Positions 20,522-32,956 of a stretch of DNA of 64,000 nt are shown in pieces; the first letter of the stretch is position 1; each line of letters opens with the position of its first letter. The stretch is taken from assembly GCF_030272615.1 (NCBI RefSeq), contig NC_081414.1, forward strand, positions 770,293,653 to 770,357,652, read 5' to 3'. Below the pieces are notes generated by a model. That model made no database searches, had not been told where the DNA came from, and saw nothing but the letters and a program-made list of their open reading frames with translations. The DNA is from Cryptomeria japonica (taxonomy: Eukaryota > Streptophyta > Pinopsida > Cupressales > Cupressaceae). The translations under genes and the position numbers were made by a program.

Positions 20522-21404
20522 GCAAAGGAAAATCAGCATGAAGATCTACAGCACAGATTGAACCACATACCCTAGCACAAGTTCCAAGGTGGGCTAAAAA
20601 AATTTTTAGATCGAAGAATACATTGAACTTGGTCAAAGTTTGAAGATCTGATGGCTATTATTGATCATGGGAAATGTGATCAAGGAGATTAAGCGGTTGG
20701 CAATTGTTTATAAATGGGGAACTGTTGATAAACAATGTATGCGGGCAAGTGTATGCACAAGGATGCTACATAGTAGTTACCAAGCACAAAAGCTTGAAGA
20801 ACTATTTGTATAACAGAGTATAGAGCTTAGCAGATGGACAAGATTAGTTCTATGTCTAGATTGTATTGAGCAAATGAGAATCTGCTTTAGCATTTTAGAT
20901 GTGAAGTTGCAGATAGATTTTTATTACTGTTATTTTGTTAAGTGACAGAAAATCTCTTAACCGAGTGGACTTAACAGTCTTATTTGTAAAACCCTCTAGC
21001 AAGGTGACATTCTGATTGAGTGTTTGAAATCCTTTAACAAGGTCACTTCTAACAAGGTTAAGATCCTAACAGATCTAAGGGAAATCCCTTAACCGGGTCA
21101 CATATAGCAATGTGTTTGTAATCTTTAACAAGATTTGATTTTAACTGAGCATACTCTAGAAGAGTATATTTCTTAGTGGGTCCAAAATCCCACAGTGGTT
21201 TTTCCCTATTTGGGTTTCCATGTTAAATCTAGTGTTATGAGGTTTATGATGTTTATATGCTTTTGAGTTTGCATGTTTAACAGTTTTGGTTATATCACTG
21301 AAGTATATGTTACCAAGGTTGAATCTGATGTTTTTATGGAAGATTAAGTTTGTATGATTCACCCCCCCCCTCTCATCTTATTAGCTTGGCATCTGTACTT
21401 AACA
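20522..21404 (+). repeat. 3' LTR of copia A, second part
   Basis: Continues the LTR interrupted at 8355. It resembles the copia C LTR in its series of AACAAGGT repeats (about 20990-21130), the GTGGTTTTTCCC segment followed by TTGGGTTTCCATGTTAA, and the C-rich block before TCTCATCTT. It ends TTAACA at about 21404. The following bases, TTAAGTATCAGAAC, look like a degraded PBS, so this LTR may have been shared with a second element copy. Excluding element H, the LTR is about 1.49 kb. Confidence 0.65.
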
Positions 21405-21425
21405 TTAAGTATCAGAACTATCACT

Positions 21426-22379
21426 GGTAAACCAAACTTAATGTTGGTAGATAGTTTAGTAGTTAATAGCAGTACCGGTAAAGTTTAATGCATGAAACAA
21501 AAGACAAATAACATCCACAACATATAACACAGATATTTGTACGTGGAAACCCTATAAGGGGAAAAAGCATGGTGGGAAACCTTACCCACAATCAGATGAT
21601 ACTACTGCAGATAGTATATGTGTACAAATGGGGTCTGCACATGCAGAAAGGCCAATTGCCTAGAGCTCACTGCTTAATCACCAAATGGGAGTCACACTGA
21701 CTACAATTGGATGGTTAAATCCAATGATAATGTACTAATCAAAATAGCATCTTCATATGCTGAATTCATTATCTTCTTCATACCTTCCTTGAATCTTCAA
21801 ATGATGTCTGTGTGTATAGCTCTGCTTATATTTGCATATACCTTATTACAATCCTTTTTCCACCTTCTATATTTAATCTCACAAATGAGATCTTACATAT
21901 ATACCAAAACCTAAGACCAAATGTGTAGGTCGGCTCACTAAGATATTACAATAAAATCAATTACAAATGAATCAATATGTGATGCATGATGTCAACTCAA
22001 TACATTTACAATAATAATCAATCAATAAAACATCTCCATAACGTGTCGTGTTGATTTGGAATAGATAATGCTTGCCAATCTATAACCTAAACCTATTTGT
22101 CAGTAACAACAAATATGCAAACTCAATTAGACCAATAACCTAATCACCAAAACCAAGTGTCCAAACAATGTCTTCGACATAAACAAGTAATCTCCAGATG
22201 ATAACAGATCATCCCTAGTGCTGGTGAACAATATAACTTGTTGGTGAACCAGATACCGGTGATTGTGCATAAGTCACTGAACATGTCGGTGAACATAACC
22301 AAAGATCTTCACAAAGATAAGTGTTGACAAGTGTTGACATCAATGACAAAACCAATGCAACACATCCATAATACCAACA
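21426..22379 (-). repeat. 3' LTR of copia B, truncated
   Basis: Parallels 27060-28032. It starts (minus) with TGTTGG at 22379, next to the polypurine tract AAAGGGGGAGA (22381-22391). The last 95 bp or so of the LTR (equivalent to 26965-27058) are missing at the left edge, near the shared GTAAACCAAACTTAATG. Confidence 0.7.
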
Positions 22380-22790
22380 ATCTCCCCCTTTGGCATTGAT
22401 GGCAACACAAGATGGAAAACCATCTAAGTGCCAAAGTAGAAATGCCAAAAACCAAAAACCAACAATCTCTTAAATAGGTCATTAACTAGAAATCAAAATA
22501 CAGATACAAAGAGTAACAATCTCTCCCCCAATGAATAATCTCTCCCCAAAAGATAATGTGTCTTTTCATAGATATCTCTCCCCCTTTGACATCAAATGCC
22601 AAAGAAATACAAAACTAAATACAATCAGTTCATAGAACTTATTACAAATACCAAATTTATTCAATCTACTCCCCCTGAGAAGTAGCTCTCCTTCATCAAA
22701 GCCACAAAAATATTTCTTTGTTAATTCTGTCAGTCTGATGCCATGCTCCAACTGTCTAAGTTTCTACCGGTGAGGGTATAACTCCAAGCT
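22380..22790 (-). other. 3' untranslated region of copia B with several polypurine tracts
   Basis: On the forward strand four pyrimidine blocks are seen: TCTCCCCCTTTGGC at 22381, CTCTCCCCC near 22522, TCTCTCCCC near 22549, and CTCTCCCCCTTTGACATC near 22576. On the element strand they are repeated GGGGGAGA tracts. No credible ORF. Confidence 0.55.
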
Positions 22791-24150
22791 GGTTTCTTAG
22801 ATATTCAAAAGTTTCCTTAGGCAAAGGTTTAGTAAAGATATCTGCAATCTACTCTTTAGTATTCACATATAAACCAATTTCACTTCTTTTGCTTCAAAAT
22901 TCTCTTTTAGAAAATTGAATTTGATAGAAACATGTTTAGTTTTAGAGTAAAATACCGGATTCTTTGATATATCAATTGATGTCATCTTATCATAATAAAT
23001 GATTATAGGTTCTTTGCATTTTACCTTTATGTCCTTCAACATTTGCTTAATCCATAATACATGTGTACAATTAGTTATTGCTACAACATATTCCAATTCC
23101 GTTGTTGATAGTGATGTACAACTTTGTTTCTTGCTCAACCATGAAATTAGTCTGCTGCCAAGAAAAAAATGCTCTGACAGTGGTGCTTTTTCTATCATCT
23201 ACATCTCTTGCCCAATTTACATTTGTGTATGCACATAAATCAAAATTTTCATCTTTAGGACACCATAAACCAAGATTTGTTGTGCCTTGTAGGTACCAAA
23301 AAATCCTTTTTACTACTGATTCATGATTTTCCTTAGGATTCTTTGAAATCTTGAAACAATACATACTGCATTCATAATATCAGATCTTGTTTGTATCAAA
23401 TACAGTAAATCTCCTATCATAGACTTGTATCTTGTCAGATTAATAGGTGTTGATTCATCCTTCAATGATAGTTTATCAGTTGTAGTCATAGGTGTGCTTA
23501 CTGGTTTAGAGTTTTCCATGTCAAATTTCTTAAGTAATTCCTTCAAGTACTTTGATTGATTTATGAAAATACCTTTTATCAGTCTGTGAAATCTGCAATC
23601 CTAAAAAGAATTTTATCTCTCCAATCATAGACATTTCAAATTCTTCCTACATCTTATTAGAAAAGTCTGTACACAATCCATCTTCTTCTCCAAAAATAAT
23701 ATCATCAACAAAAACTTCAATAACCATGATGTCATCATTAGTCACTTTGTAATATAAGTTGTTGTCAGCATTACCTTTAGTGTAACCAAGCTTCAAAAGA
23801 TATTTGTCCAATCTAGCATACCAAGCTCTAGGAGCTTGCTTCAATCCATATAAAGCTTTCCTTAACTTCCAAACCATATCTTTTTGATCTGTCAAAGAAA
23901 ATCCATCAAATTGTTCAATGTAAACTTTTTCTTCAAGATCACCATTCAAAAATGCACATTTAACATCCATTTGGTATACTTTATAGTTTTTGTGTGCTAC
24001 AAAAGCTAAGAATAATCCAACTACCTCAATTCTAGCTATCGGTGCAAAAGTTTCATTGTAATCAATTCCTTCTTTCTGTGAATATCCCTTACACACTAAT
24101 CTTGCTTTGCTTCTGATTACCTTACCATCTTCATTAAGTTTATTTCTAAA
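22791..24150 (-). pseudogene. Reverse transcriptase and RNase H of copia B
   Basis: Read on the minus strand from 24096: [20 protein letters not shown], then [39 protein letters not shown] and the intact catalytic box FVDDIIFG. After KM a stop at 23647-23649 replaces Gln, then EEFEMSMIGEI follows. Between about 23640 and 23310 the frame is broken repeatedly. RNase H pieces follow: VNWARDVDDRKST and IDISKNP, ending with the tail [17 protein letters not shown] near 22800-22850. RT catalytic residues are intact, but stops and frameshifts disable it. Confidence 0.75.
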
Positions 24151-24199
24151 TACCCATTTAGTCCAATTACATTTTTGTTTTTAGGTCGGGGAGCCAATG

Positions 24200-24853
24200 T
24201 CCATGTGTTATTCTTTTCAATTTGTTCCAATTCATGTTCCATCGCCTTAATCTAATGTTTATCTTCACATACCTCATTAATAGTTGATGGTTCAATTTGA
24301 GGAATTAGACATACCTCTTCATTTGCCAGTTTTCCTCTAGTCATAATACCTTGCTACTTATTCCCAATTATCTGACTTTCAGAGTGATTCAATCTTACAT
24401 ACCTAGGTGTATTCACTTGTTGTTGTTCTTCAATCACTGTGGAATTCTCAGATGATCCCGATGTGGCTGGATCAACATTTTGTACTGGTGTACTCATTGT
24501 AGGTTCATTTGTGATTATCTCAACTACCAGTTTAGAGTCCATAGACCTTCTAAAGGGTTCATCAATCTTCACATTTGCACTTTCAATGATTTTCTACAAT
24601 CTCTTATTAAAACATCTATATGCCTTGCTCTTAGATGAATAACCAAGAAATATTCCTTCATCACTTCTAGGATCAAATTTTCCAATATAATCATCTCTCC
24701 TAATATAACATTTGCTTCCAAATATTCTGAAATCTTTAAGAGTAGGAGTATTACCAAACCATAGTTAATGAGGGCTCTTACTGGTTTCACCTTTGATGTA
24801 AACTTTATTGAATGTATAAACAACTGTATTGACTGCTTCTCTCTAATACACAT
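24200..24853 (-). pseudogene. Linker between integrase and RT of copia B
   Basis: Carries FGSKCYIRRDDYIGK and EGIFLGYSSKSKAYRCFNKR (end of the integrase region), a Ser/Thr/Glu-rich spacer, and the start of RT (IKAMEHELEQIEKNNTWTLA). It is split by frameshifts near 24850 and 24570 and several stops. It corresponds to 5304-5930 of copia A. Confidence 0.65.
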
Positions 24854-25790
24854 GAGGTAGGTTTTTTTCTGATATCATGCTTCTAGCTGCATCCAAAATA
24901 GTTTTGTTCTTCATTTCCACAACTCCATTTTGTTGGGGTGTCTGAGGTGCTGATAATTGTCTTCCGATTCCATTCACTTCACAGAATGTATTAAATTCTG
25001 TAGATGTGAATTCACCTCCTTGATCTGATCTCAAACATTTGATTTTCTTACTGGTTGCATTCTCTACCATGACCTTGAATAGTTTGAATTTCCCAAAAGC
25101 TTCTAATTTCTCCCTGAGAAAAGTAACCCAACACATTCTAGAATAATCATCAATGATTAGCATAAAATGTCTATCTCCTTGTAAACTTCTAGTTCTTTCT
25201 GGACCACATAAATCAGTATGAATTAAGTCAATAACATTATTGGATTTTTTTGGAATACTCTTAAATGTTGCTATAACTTGCTTTCCAAATTGACATTCAT
25301 TACATGCTAGATTGTGAGGTTTAATAATCTTAGGTAAATCCCTTACTGCTTCAGTTGTACTGATTTTCACAGTGCAATCAAAATTTACATGACAAAGTCT
25401 CTTATGCCATAACCAACTTTCATCAATATGTGCAATCAAGCATGTCTTCTCATTGTTATTCAAATGAAAGATATTACCTCTAGTCTGATTACCAGTTGCA
25501 ATTTCCAAACCAGTTCTATTCATGATTTTGTATTTACCATTCTTGAATTGTAATTGAAATCCCTTTTCAACTAATTGACCAATACTCAAAAGATTATGCT
25601 TCAAGCCTTCAACATAGTAAACATTATTAGTATTGTGCTTACCATCAAAAGATATAGTGCCTTTTCCTTTGATCAAACAAGATTTGTCATCTCCAAATCT
25701 AACTAGACCTCTATTGTATTCCTGAAAGGTTAAGAATTTACTCTTATCACCAGTCATATGATGTGAACATCCGGAATCAATGATCCATTC
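24843..25790 (-). pseudogene. Protease and integrase of copia B
   Basis: The best-preserved frame of copia B, 304 codons from 25757 to 24843. Just upstream is the protease motif WIIDSGCSHHMTGD, followed by GKGTISFDGKH and NLLSIGQL. The integrase zinc domain shows HKRLCHVNFD and CNECQFGK. The catalytic core shows HTDLCGPE, LRSDQGGEFTS and TPQQNGVVEMKNKT, so Asp, Asp and Glu are all present. The frame ends at a stop after LPHVY, where a Trp normally follows. Of the three copia integrases in the window this is the only one with an intact catalytic triad. Confidence 0.8.
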
Positions 25791-25850
25791 ATCATTTTCT
25801 TCAATTTTAGCTATCAGGGTCTACTCTACCAGTTGAACTGTAGGTGTCGG

Positions 25851-26906
25851 TCAATCTTCTATGAGTGCAACAAAATCCCATCCATTGTCTGTTAGCTCCT
25901 CATCAGAATCATCAGTAACTCCTTCATCAGCATAGTAACATGATTTGTCGATGTTCTTCTTAAATCTATATCTTTGATAGTTAGGGTTAGGCCTATGTGT
26001 TCTTTTAGCTTCTTCTTTCAATCTTGCATGTTTGTCAGGACACCTAGATGCCATATGACCAATTTTATTGTATTTAAAACATTTAAATGGTGCTTTACCT
26101 TCATACTTACTTCCAACTAGACCTTTAGGCCTTTTCCTTGCAAATAGTGCTTCAAGATTTTCAAGTTCTTCATTCTCTCTTCTAAATTATTCAAGTTCTC
26201 TAGCATAGATTGCTTTCCAATTAGATTTTTCAGATGATGATGATTATGTTGTAGATGATGAAGCTTTGAAAGAAAAATGTTTCTTAATTGTAGCAATAGG
26301 ACCAAATTCCTCAAGTTCAAAGGATGAAAGATTTCCAACCAAAGTATCTCTAGATACTAATGCATTGGGCATTATTCTCAATTCATTAATAGCAGTTACT
26401 TTCATTTTGTATGCCTGTGGCAATGCTCTTAAAAATTTAGAAACAATTTCATCTTCACTTAAGGATCCTCCACAATATTGTATACCCAAAACAATTTCAT
26501 TAACTCTTTCCATAAAAGCAGAAATCTTTTCATCTTCTTCCATTTTCAGATTTTCATACCTGACCCAGAAGCATTCCAGTTTTGCAATTTTGACAGTGGT
26601 ATCACCTTCATTTAATATCTCCAATTTATCTCAAATAGCTTTAGCAATAGATTAGTCTGATAATCCCATGATTTGCTGATCTGACAATGCACTCAAAAGT
26701 GCTTCGCTTGCTTTGCAATCATTCTCCTGATCTTTAGCCAAGGCTGGTGGATTAGGTTGACTCTGTGTAGGACCAAAATAGTCATTCTTTGTAACATCCC
26801 ATATGTATTTTCTAATGAAATTCAGATGATTCTCCATTTTGATCTTCCATATACCATAGTTAGTTCCATCAAACTTATGGTCCTTCCTAAAATAGTTAGT
26901 TGTCAT
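25851..26906 (-). pseudogene. gag of copia B
   Basis: Starts at 26906 with MTTNYFRKDHKFDGTNYGIW, a typical copia gag N-terminus. The UBN2-type core follows (IAKLECFWVRYENLKMEEDE, then FLRALPQAYKMKVTAI). In-frame stops lie after GLSD (26652-26654), near 26630, and at 26244-26246. The zinc knuckle near 26040-26085 reads CFKY instead of CFKC, so the second metal-binding Cys is lost. The C-terminal piece to 25851 is basic, then acidic, and ends before the protease. One frame carries all of this, so the losses are point changes. Confidence 0.75.
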
Positions 26907-26950
26907 AGAATCTCGTCAAGTTGTTAAACTTTTGCAAAAAGAGAACTTAG

Positions 26951-26963
26951 GCTTTGATACCAA
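26951..26963 (-). promoter_or_regulatory. Primer-binding site of copia B
   Basis: The minus strand reads TTGGTATCAAAGC one base after the LTR terminus (TTAACA). It is the same type of PBS as in element H and copia C. Confidence 0.6.
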
Positions 26964-26964
26964 T

Positions 26965-28032
26965 TGTTAAGACCTAGAGGCAACTGAGAGGGGGGGTGAA
27001 TCAGTTGACTATTAATTTCAACCCAAATATAACTTAACCAAACTTAATGCATAATACCAGTAAACCAAACTTAATGTCGGTAGATAGTTTAGAAATTAAT
27101 AATAGTACTGGTAAAGTTTAATGCATGAAACAAAAGACAAATAACATCCACAACACATAACATAGATATTTGTATGTGAAAACCCTGTAAAGGGAAAAAC
27201 TACGGTGGGAAACCTTACCCACAATCAGATGATACTACTACAGATAGCATATGTGTACAAATGGGGTGTGCACATGCAGAAAGGCCAACTACCTAGATCT
27301 CACTGCTCAATCACAAAATGGGATATACACTGACTACAATTGGATGGTTATATCCAATGATAATGTACTGCTCAAAATAGCATCTTCATATGCTAAATTC
27401 AGTAACGGTTAAGCTTTGATTGTCTTCTTCATACCTTCCTTGAATCTTTAAATGATGTCTGCGTGTATAGCTCTACTTATATTCACATATACTTTATTAC
27501 AATCCTTTTTCCACCTTCTATATATTTAGTCTCACAAATGAGATCTTACATATATACCAAAACCTAAGACCAAATGTGTAGGTCGGCTCACTAAGATATT
27601 ACAATAAAATCAAATACAAATGAATCAATATGTGATGCATGATGTCGGCTCAATGCATTAACAATAATAACCAATCAATAAAACATCTCCATAATGTGTC
27701 ATGCTAATCTAGAATAGATAACTCTTGCCGGTCCATAACCTAGACCTATTTGTTGGTAACAACAAATATGCAAACTCGATTAGACTAATAACCAAATCAC
27801 CAAAACCAAGTGTCCAAACAATGTCTTCGACATAACCAAGTTATCTCCAGATGATAACAGATCATCCTCAGTGCCGGTGAACAATATAACCTGTCGATGA
27901 ACTAGATACCAGTGATTGTGCATCTGTCACTAAACATGTCAGTGAACATAACCAAAGATCTCCATAAGGATAAGTGTTGACAAGTGTTGACATCAATGAC
28001 AAAACCAATGCAACACATCCATAATACCAATA
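26965..28032 (-). repeat. 5' LTR of copia B
   Basis: About 1,068 bp. Read forward it begins TGTTAAGACC and ends CCAATA, where the sister LTR ends CCAACA; one base has changed. It is followed by GATAG (28033-28037) of the copia C LTR. It parallels the 3' LTR with many substitutions, so the insertion is not recent. Confidence 0.75.
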
Positions 28033-28783
28033 GATAGGAGCATGAAAAGGATCTGAACAAGCAAGTGTAGGGTCATTCAAACAGATCAGCAAACTCATGT
28101 TGTTTTCTAACAATTACAATAGAATTGAAATCCCCTAACTAGGTAAGCTCTAACAAGCTTGGTCCTATTCAAATCCTCTAACAAGGTGATCCATTAGCTT
28201 GGATTTTCAAATCCTTTATCAAGGTTACTCCTTATAGGGTATTGCTTGGAACAATGCATTATAGTCAATCCCTTAATCGGGTGGTTCCTAATAAGATCAG
28301 TTCTTAACAAGACTTTTGTAAAGATTTAATAGGCTAGGCTCCTAACAGAGCGAACTTCAGAAGAGTTCAGATAGTTATCTTGTGAGTCTTATCTCACCAT
28401 AGTTTTTCCCATTTGGGTTTCCATGTTAAAAATATTTGTGTCAAGTGGTGAATGTTTTTGTGGTTATGTTCTTATGCTTGATTTACTTAACTACTTTGTT
28501 AAGTCATTATTTCTGGATCCATTGAGAAATGATGTATGTAGACATATGAAAAAGAATTTGGATGTTTATGAGTTTAAAGTTGTTTAATGTTAATTTATTG
28601 TAGCAGTCAACCGGTTTATCTTATGTGTTTTTATCTTGATAGTGGTATTACATTGATAGTTCTAAGTTTTCTTTGAGAGATTGATTTTTGAGATTGGTGA
28701 AACTTTTATTATTTTTTATATCTACTAATTCACCCCTTGCTCTCAGTAATTGACCGGATTATTATTCTTTCATCATACCATTA
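28033..28783 (+). repeat. 5' LTR of copia C, distal part
   Basis: Corresponds to 33934-33949 plus 38206-38936 of the 3' LTR: GATAGGAGCATGAAAAGG then ATCTGAACAAGC, ending CATACCATTA (CATACCATCA in the 3' copy). The proximal half of this LTR was lost with the left flank of copia B. Confidence 0.75.
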
Positions 28784-28785
28784 AT

Positions 28786-28797
28786 TGGTATCAGAGC
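28786..28797 (+). promoter_or_regulatory. Primer-binding site of copia C
   Basis: TGGTATCAGAGC two bases after the LTR end; complementary in type to the 3' end of initiator tRNA-Met. Confidence 0.65.
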
Positions 28798-28860
28798 TTA
28801 TTAGGTCCTCTAAAGTTGAAGCCTAATAGCTTGAGGCAAAGATCTTGCAGATCTTGATAA

Positions 28861-29723
28861 AGAAGGAAGGTTTGAAGTTTAATAGAGAGAGCTATAGGAT
28901 ATGGAGTGACAGAATGAAAATTTATATCAAGAGTCTGGGAAGCTAGTATTGGGAACATGTCGATACTCAAAATGTTACACCTACTGGGATGTTGACTGAT
29001 GATCAAAAGAAAGAGCAACAAGAAAATCATCAAGAATTAGAGGCCATTATCAGTTCTTTGTCTGATGTAGAGTATGTAGATGTTTATGGTCTAGAGACTA
29101 CATATGAGGTATGTTAAAAGCTTGAAGAGATTTATAGCAGTGATGAACTTGTTAAGATTTCTAAAGAAGAGAGTCTAAGAGGAAAGTATGATGGCATGTG
29201 GATGGTTAAAGGTGAGAATATCCAGTAGTATGATCAAAGGATAAAAAATATAGTCGGTGAAATTAAGAGTGCAGGAGGTAAAGTGGAAGATGCCACAGTG
29301 ATCAGTAAGATACTGAGAACCCTGATATAGGTCTATGCTATCCGAGTTGCAGCCATTCAAGAGCTAAATTCCATTGACAAAACTAACGTAACTCTTCACT
29401 CCATCATTGGCAAGCTTATTGCTTTTGAATTAAATGGTTATGATGGTAGTGTATAGAAATATGAGTTTGCATTTAGAGCTTTTGTTTCTAACTCATCTAT
29501 GAGGAAAAGTAGAGATGCTAGTCTTAGTTATGAATCCAGATCCAATAGAGAAGTTGATGATGAAGATAGTTTAGTTGAGCTTGAAGCATTTTTGGCCAAG
29601 CAATTTCCTAGAGGTATAGGTAAATACAGAGGTAAATTACCTTTGAAATGTTTTGCATGCAACAAGATTGGACACATAGCTGCTAACTGTCCTAATGGTG
29701 ATAATGAGCACAAACAAGAGAAA
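28861..29723 (+). pseudogene. gag of copia C
   Basis: One frame reads RESYRIWSDRMKIYIKSLG, then a core with KLEEIYSSDELVKISKEESL, SAGGKVEDATVISKILRTL and VYAIRVAAIQELNSI, the copia gag (UBN2-like) pattern also seen at the start of copia A (YAIRVSAINELRF). Stops interrupt it after SLGS, EVC, NIQ, RTLI and GSV; several fit CAG to TAG changes. A CCHC knuckle CFACNKIGHIAANC is intact near 29650-29691. No convincing ATG is left at the start. Confidence 0.7.
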
Positions 29724-30240
29724 TTCAAGAAGTATAAGGGTAAAGGAAAAAGAGATTGTCTTATTGTTGTTGATGGTGGTATCATTAATGAAGAATCTGA
29801 TGGTGATGCTAATGAATACATTGTGTTTGTAGCCATTAAAGAAGAGATATCAGACCAGAAAGCATTAGTATCCAGGATGGATAACTCTGATGATTGGATC
29901 ATTGATAGTGGTTGTTCACATCAAATGACTGGTGATCAGAGAAAATTTCTTTCTTTAAAGTAATTTGATGGTGGAGTTGTAAGATTTGGTAATGATTCAC
30001 CCTACATGGTTAAAGGTAAGGGAACTATTTCTCTTAATGGAGAGAGTAGTGTAGATGATGTATATTGGGTTGAAGGTTTAAAGCACAATCTTTTGAGTGT
30101 GGCACAACTCAATGACAAAGGATACCCATTGGATTTTAAGAATGGTATGTGCAAAATCTATGGCAACAAAGGTGAACTAATTGCAACCGAGAAGCAAACT
30201 AAAGGTAACTTGTTTCACCTTAATCCTAAAGTAAGCAACT
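29724..30240 (+). pseudogene. Protease region of copia C
   Basis: Follows gag in the same frame: a Lys-rich linker, an acidic stretch, then WIIDSGCSHQMTGD (catalytic DSG). After FLSLK a TAA (29961-29963) intervenes. The fold continues with VRFGNDSPYMVKGKGTISL and YWVEGLKHNLLSVAQL. It would cut the polyprotein in the particle. Confidence 0.75.
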
Positions 30241-31085
30241 GTTTAATTGCAAAGATAGATGATAGTTGTCTTTGGCATAGGAGATTTTATCATATAAACT
30301 TTGATAACATTGTTAAAGTGAGTAAGTCCAAGATAGTAAGAGGTTTGCCTCAGTTGACAAACCGGTTAATGCTCTATGTAAGGAATGTCAGTTGGGAAAG
30401 ATAACATCCTCAACTTTTAAGAGAAAATTTTTTGGCGGAACATTTGTTAGACTTGGTTCATACATATCTTTGTGGACCAATAAGAACAAAAAGTATTCAA
30501 GGTGACATATATTTTATGATCTTCACTGATGATTTCTCAAGGATGATGTGGGTCACATTCTTGAAGGATAAGACTGAATCTTTTGGTAAGTTCAAGGCAT
30601 TCAGGGTCTTAGCTGAGAAGGAGAGCAGTAAGAAGATAAAGCGTCTGAGGACAGATCAAGGCGGTGAATTTACTTTTGAGGAGTTCACTAGGTATTGTGA
30701 AGAAAATAGTATCAAACAACAACTTTCTGCACCGAGGACACCACAACAAAATGGTATCGTAGAGAGAAACAACCTATTAGTTGTTGAAGCTGCTAGGACA
30801 ATGTTGATACAAAGAGGTGTAGCAAAAATGTTTTGGAGAGAAGTTATCAGCACAACTGTCTACACTATGAACCGAATTTTGGTAAAGAGAGGTAAGAACA
30901 AGACTCCTTATGAATATTGGTATGGAAGATCACCTGATGTTAGTTATTTTAAGACATTTGGAAGTAAATGTTTTATTAAGAGAGGTGATTATATTAGCAA
31001 ATTTGAAGTTAAAAGTGATGAAGATATATTTCTTGGCTATTCAACAAAGAGTAAGGCCTACAAGTGTTTTAACAATCGGACATAG
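30241..31085 (+). pseudogene. Integrase of copia C
   Basis: The zinc domain begins HRRFYHINFD. The second half (CKECQLGK) is out of frame between two compensating shifts, near 30358 (ACAAACCGG, one base missing) and near 30430 (a T run). The core then reads HTYLCGPI, where the first catalytic Asp (HTDLCGP) is Tyr. LRTDQGGEF and TPQQNGIVERNN are kept. The region ends at TAG 31083-31085 after KCFNNRT. The missing Asp makes it non-functional. Confidence 0.8.
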
Positions 31086-31321
31086 ATAATTATTGAGAGA
31101 GCTAATGTTTGAGTGGATGAATATCCTAAAGTCTCAGAGAGAACCAGTCTAGAGAAAAGGATGAAGATCCTTGCAATTTCTTTTTGGAACCAGAGACTAT
31201 GAAATCTGAAACTAGCAAAGCAAATATTGATGTATGAGTTCAACCAGAACAGATAAATTCAGAAGATGATGATAATAAAGAAGTTGAACTTGAAGATAAT
31301 GATCATGTTATTCCAAGATAT

Positions 31322-32956
31322 GTGAGACGGACTCACAATCCTAAACAAATTATTGGGGATAAGGATGTTGGAGTACTAACTAGAAGAAGAGTCAAAGAGG
31401 ATTCTTGCATGATCTCCACTATTGAACCAAGAACTGGCAAGGAAGCATTTGGTGATGATCATTGGGTTAAAGCTATGGAGGAGGCATTAGATCAAATTGA
31501 GAAGAAAAACGCATGGACCCTAGTACCATGACCAGTAAATAAAAATACAATAGGTACTAAGTGGGTATTCAGGAACAAGTTGAATGAAGATGGTCTTGTA
31601 ATTGACAATAAAGCTAGGTTGGTTTGCAAAGGTTATGCACAAGAGGAAGGAGAAGATTATGGTGAGACTTTTGCATCAGTGGCAAGATTGGAAGGTATGA
31701 GAAATTTACTTGCATTTGTAGCACATAATAAATTCAAGGTATACCAGATGGATGTTAAGTCAGCATTTTTGAATGGGATACTAGAAGAAGTATACACTGA
31801 GCAGCCAGATGATTATGATTTGACTGATGAGAAAGATATGATATGCAGATTGCGTAAGGATTTATATGGATTAAAGAAGGCACCAAGATCATGGTATGAA
31901 AGGCTTCATACACATTTGATGAAGATAGGCTTTCTTAGAACCAGTGATGATAGTAACATATATCTCAAATCTAAAGAAGAGAAAACACTGGTTAGTGAAG
32001 TTTTTGTAGATGATATCATATTTGGAGGTAATGATGACATGAGAAATAGTTTTGTAGATGAAATAAAAAATGAGTTTGAAATGCCTATAGTGGGAGAAAT
32101 AAAAAAATTCATAAGCTTGCAAATACAACAAATGAAGAATGGTATTTTCATCACACAATTTAAGTATGTGAAAGAGGTTTTGAGGTCATTTGGCATGAGT
32201 GACTATAAACCAATTGGGACACCAATGATTACAAGTTGTAAGTTGTATAAGGAAGATGAATCTAAATTTGTTGATGAGAAGGAATACAAGTTAATGATTG
32301 GAAAATTGCACTATGTTGTTCACAGCAGACCGGACATAGCTCATGTAGTTGGCATAGTTGCTAGATTCCAGAAGAATCCTAAGGAAACACATTTGATAGA
32401 AATTAAGATGATTTTTAGGTACTTGAAAGGTACTGTTGAGTATGGATTATGGTATCCATATGGAGGAAATTTTGACTTGAAGGTGTATACAGATGCAGAT
32501 TGGGTAGGAAATGTTGATGACCAAAAAAGAACAATTGGTGGAGCTTTTTTTCTTGGAGGAAGACTTGTTTCATGGAGTAGTAAGAAGTAGAGTAGTACAT
32601 CATAATCTACTGCTAAAGCTCAGTATGTTGCAGCTTACATGAATTGTACTCAGGCTATCTGGATGAGGCACATTTTGCAAAGTTTTAAGATGAAGATTTG
32701 AGAACCTATAAAGATCTTATGTGATAATACAAGTGCCATAAATATTTCCAAGAATCCTATTTTTCTCGCACAAACCAAGCATACAAAATTGAAGTATCAT
32801 TTCTTGAGGGAAAAAGTGCAAAGTAAAGATGTGGTCTTGGATTATGTTTCTACCAAGAAGCAGCTTACATATATCTTTACTAAACCTTCACCTAAGACTA
32901 CTTTTGAGTATCTTAGAAGTCAACTAGGGGTTGTACCCCTTCATGAGGCCAGTTAA
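31322..32956 (+). pseudogene. Reverse transcriptase and RNase H of copia C
   Basis: Frame: TGKEAFGDDHWVKAMEEALD, WTLVP, TGA (31529-31531), then [14 protein letters not shown]. The next 336 codons are open and contain [47 protein letters not shown] and the intact box FVDDIIFGG. Also present are [14 protein letters not shown] and [12 protein letters not shown], then RNase [16 protein letters not shown] after SSKK (32588-32590), a TAA shortly after and a TGA near 32700 break RNase H. The tail IFTKPSPKTTFEYL ends at TAA 32954-32956. The polymerase core is the best preserved in the window. Confidence 0.8.

Larger units (their letters stand above)
21426..28032 (-). mobile_element. Copia B: decayed Ty1/copia element
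   Basis: On the minus strand the order is 5' LTR (26965-28032), PBS (TTGGTATCAAAGC, 26951-26963), gag, protease, integrase, RT, RNase H, 3' UTR with several polypurine tracts, 3' LTR (21426-22379). Its right edge lies inside the 5' LTR of copia C: the flank GATAGGAGCATG also follows GGCA in the other copia C LTR (33930-33941). B therefore inserted into C. Its left end is truncated by about 95 bp and fused to copia A LTR sequence, so the second target-site copy is lost. Confidence 0.8.
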
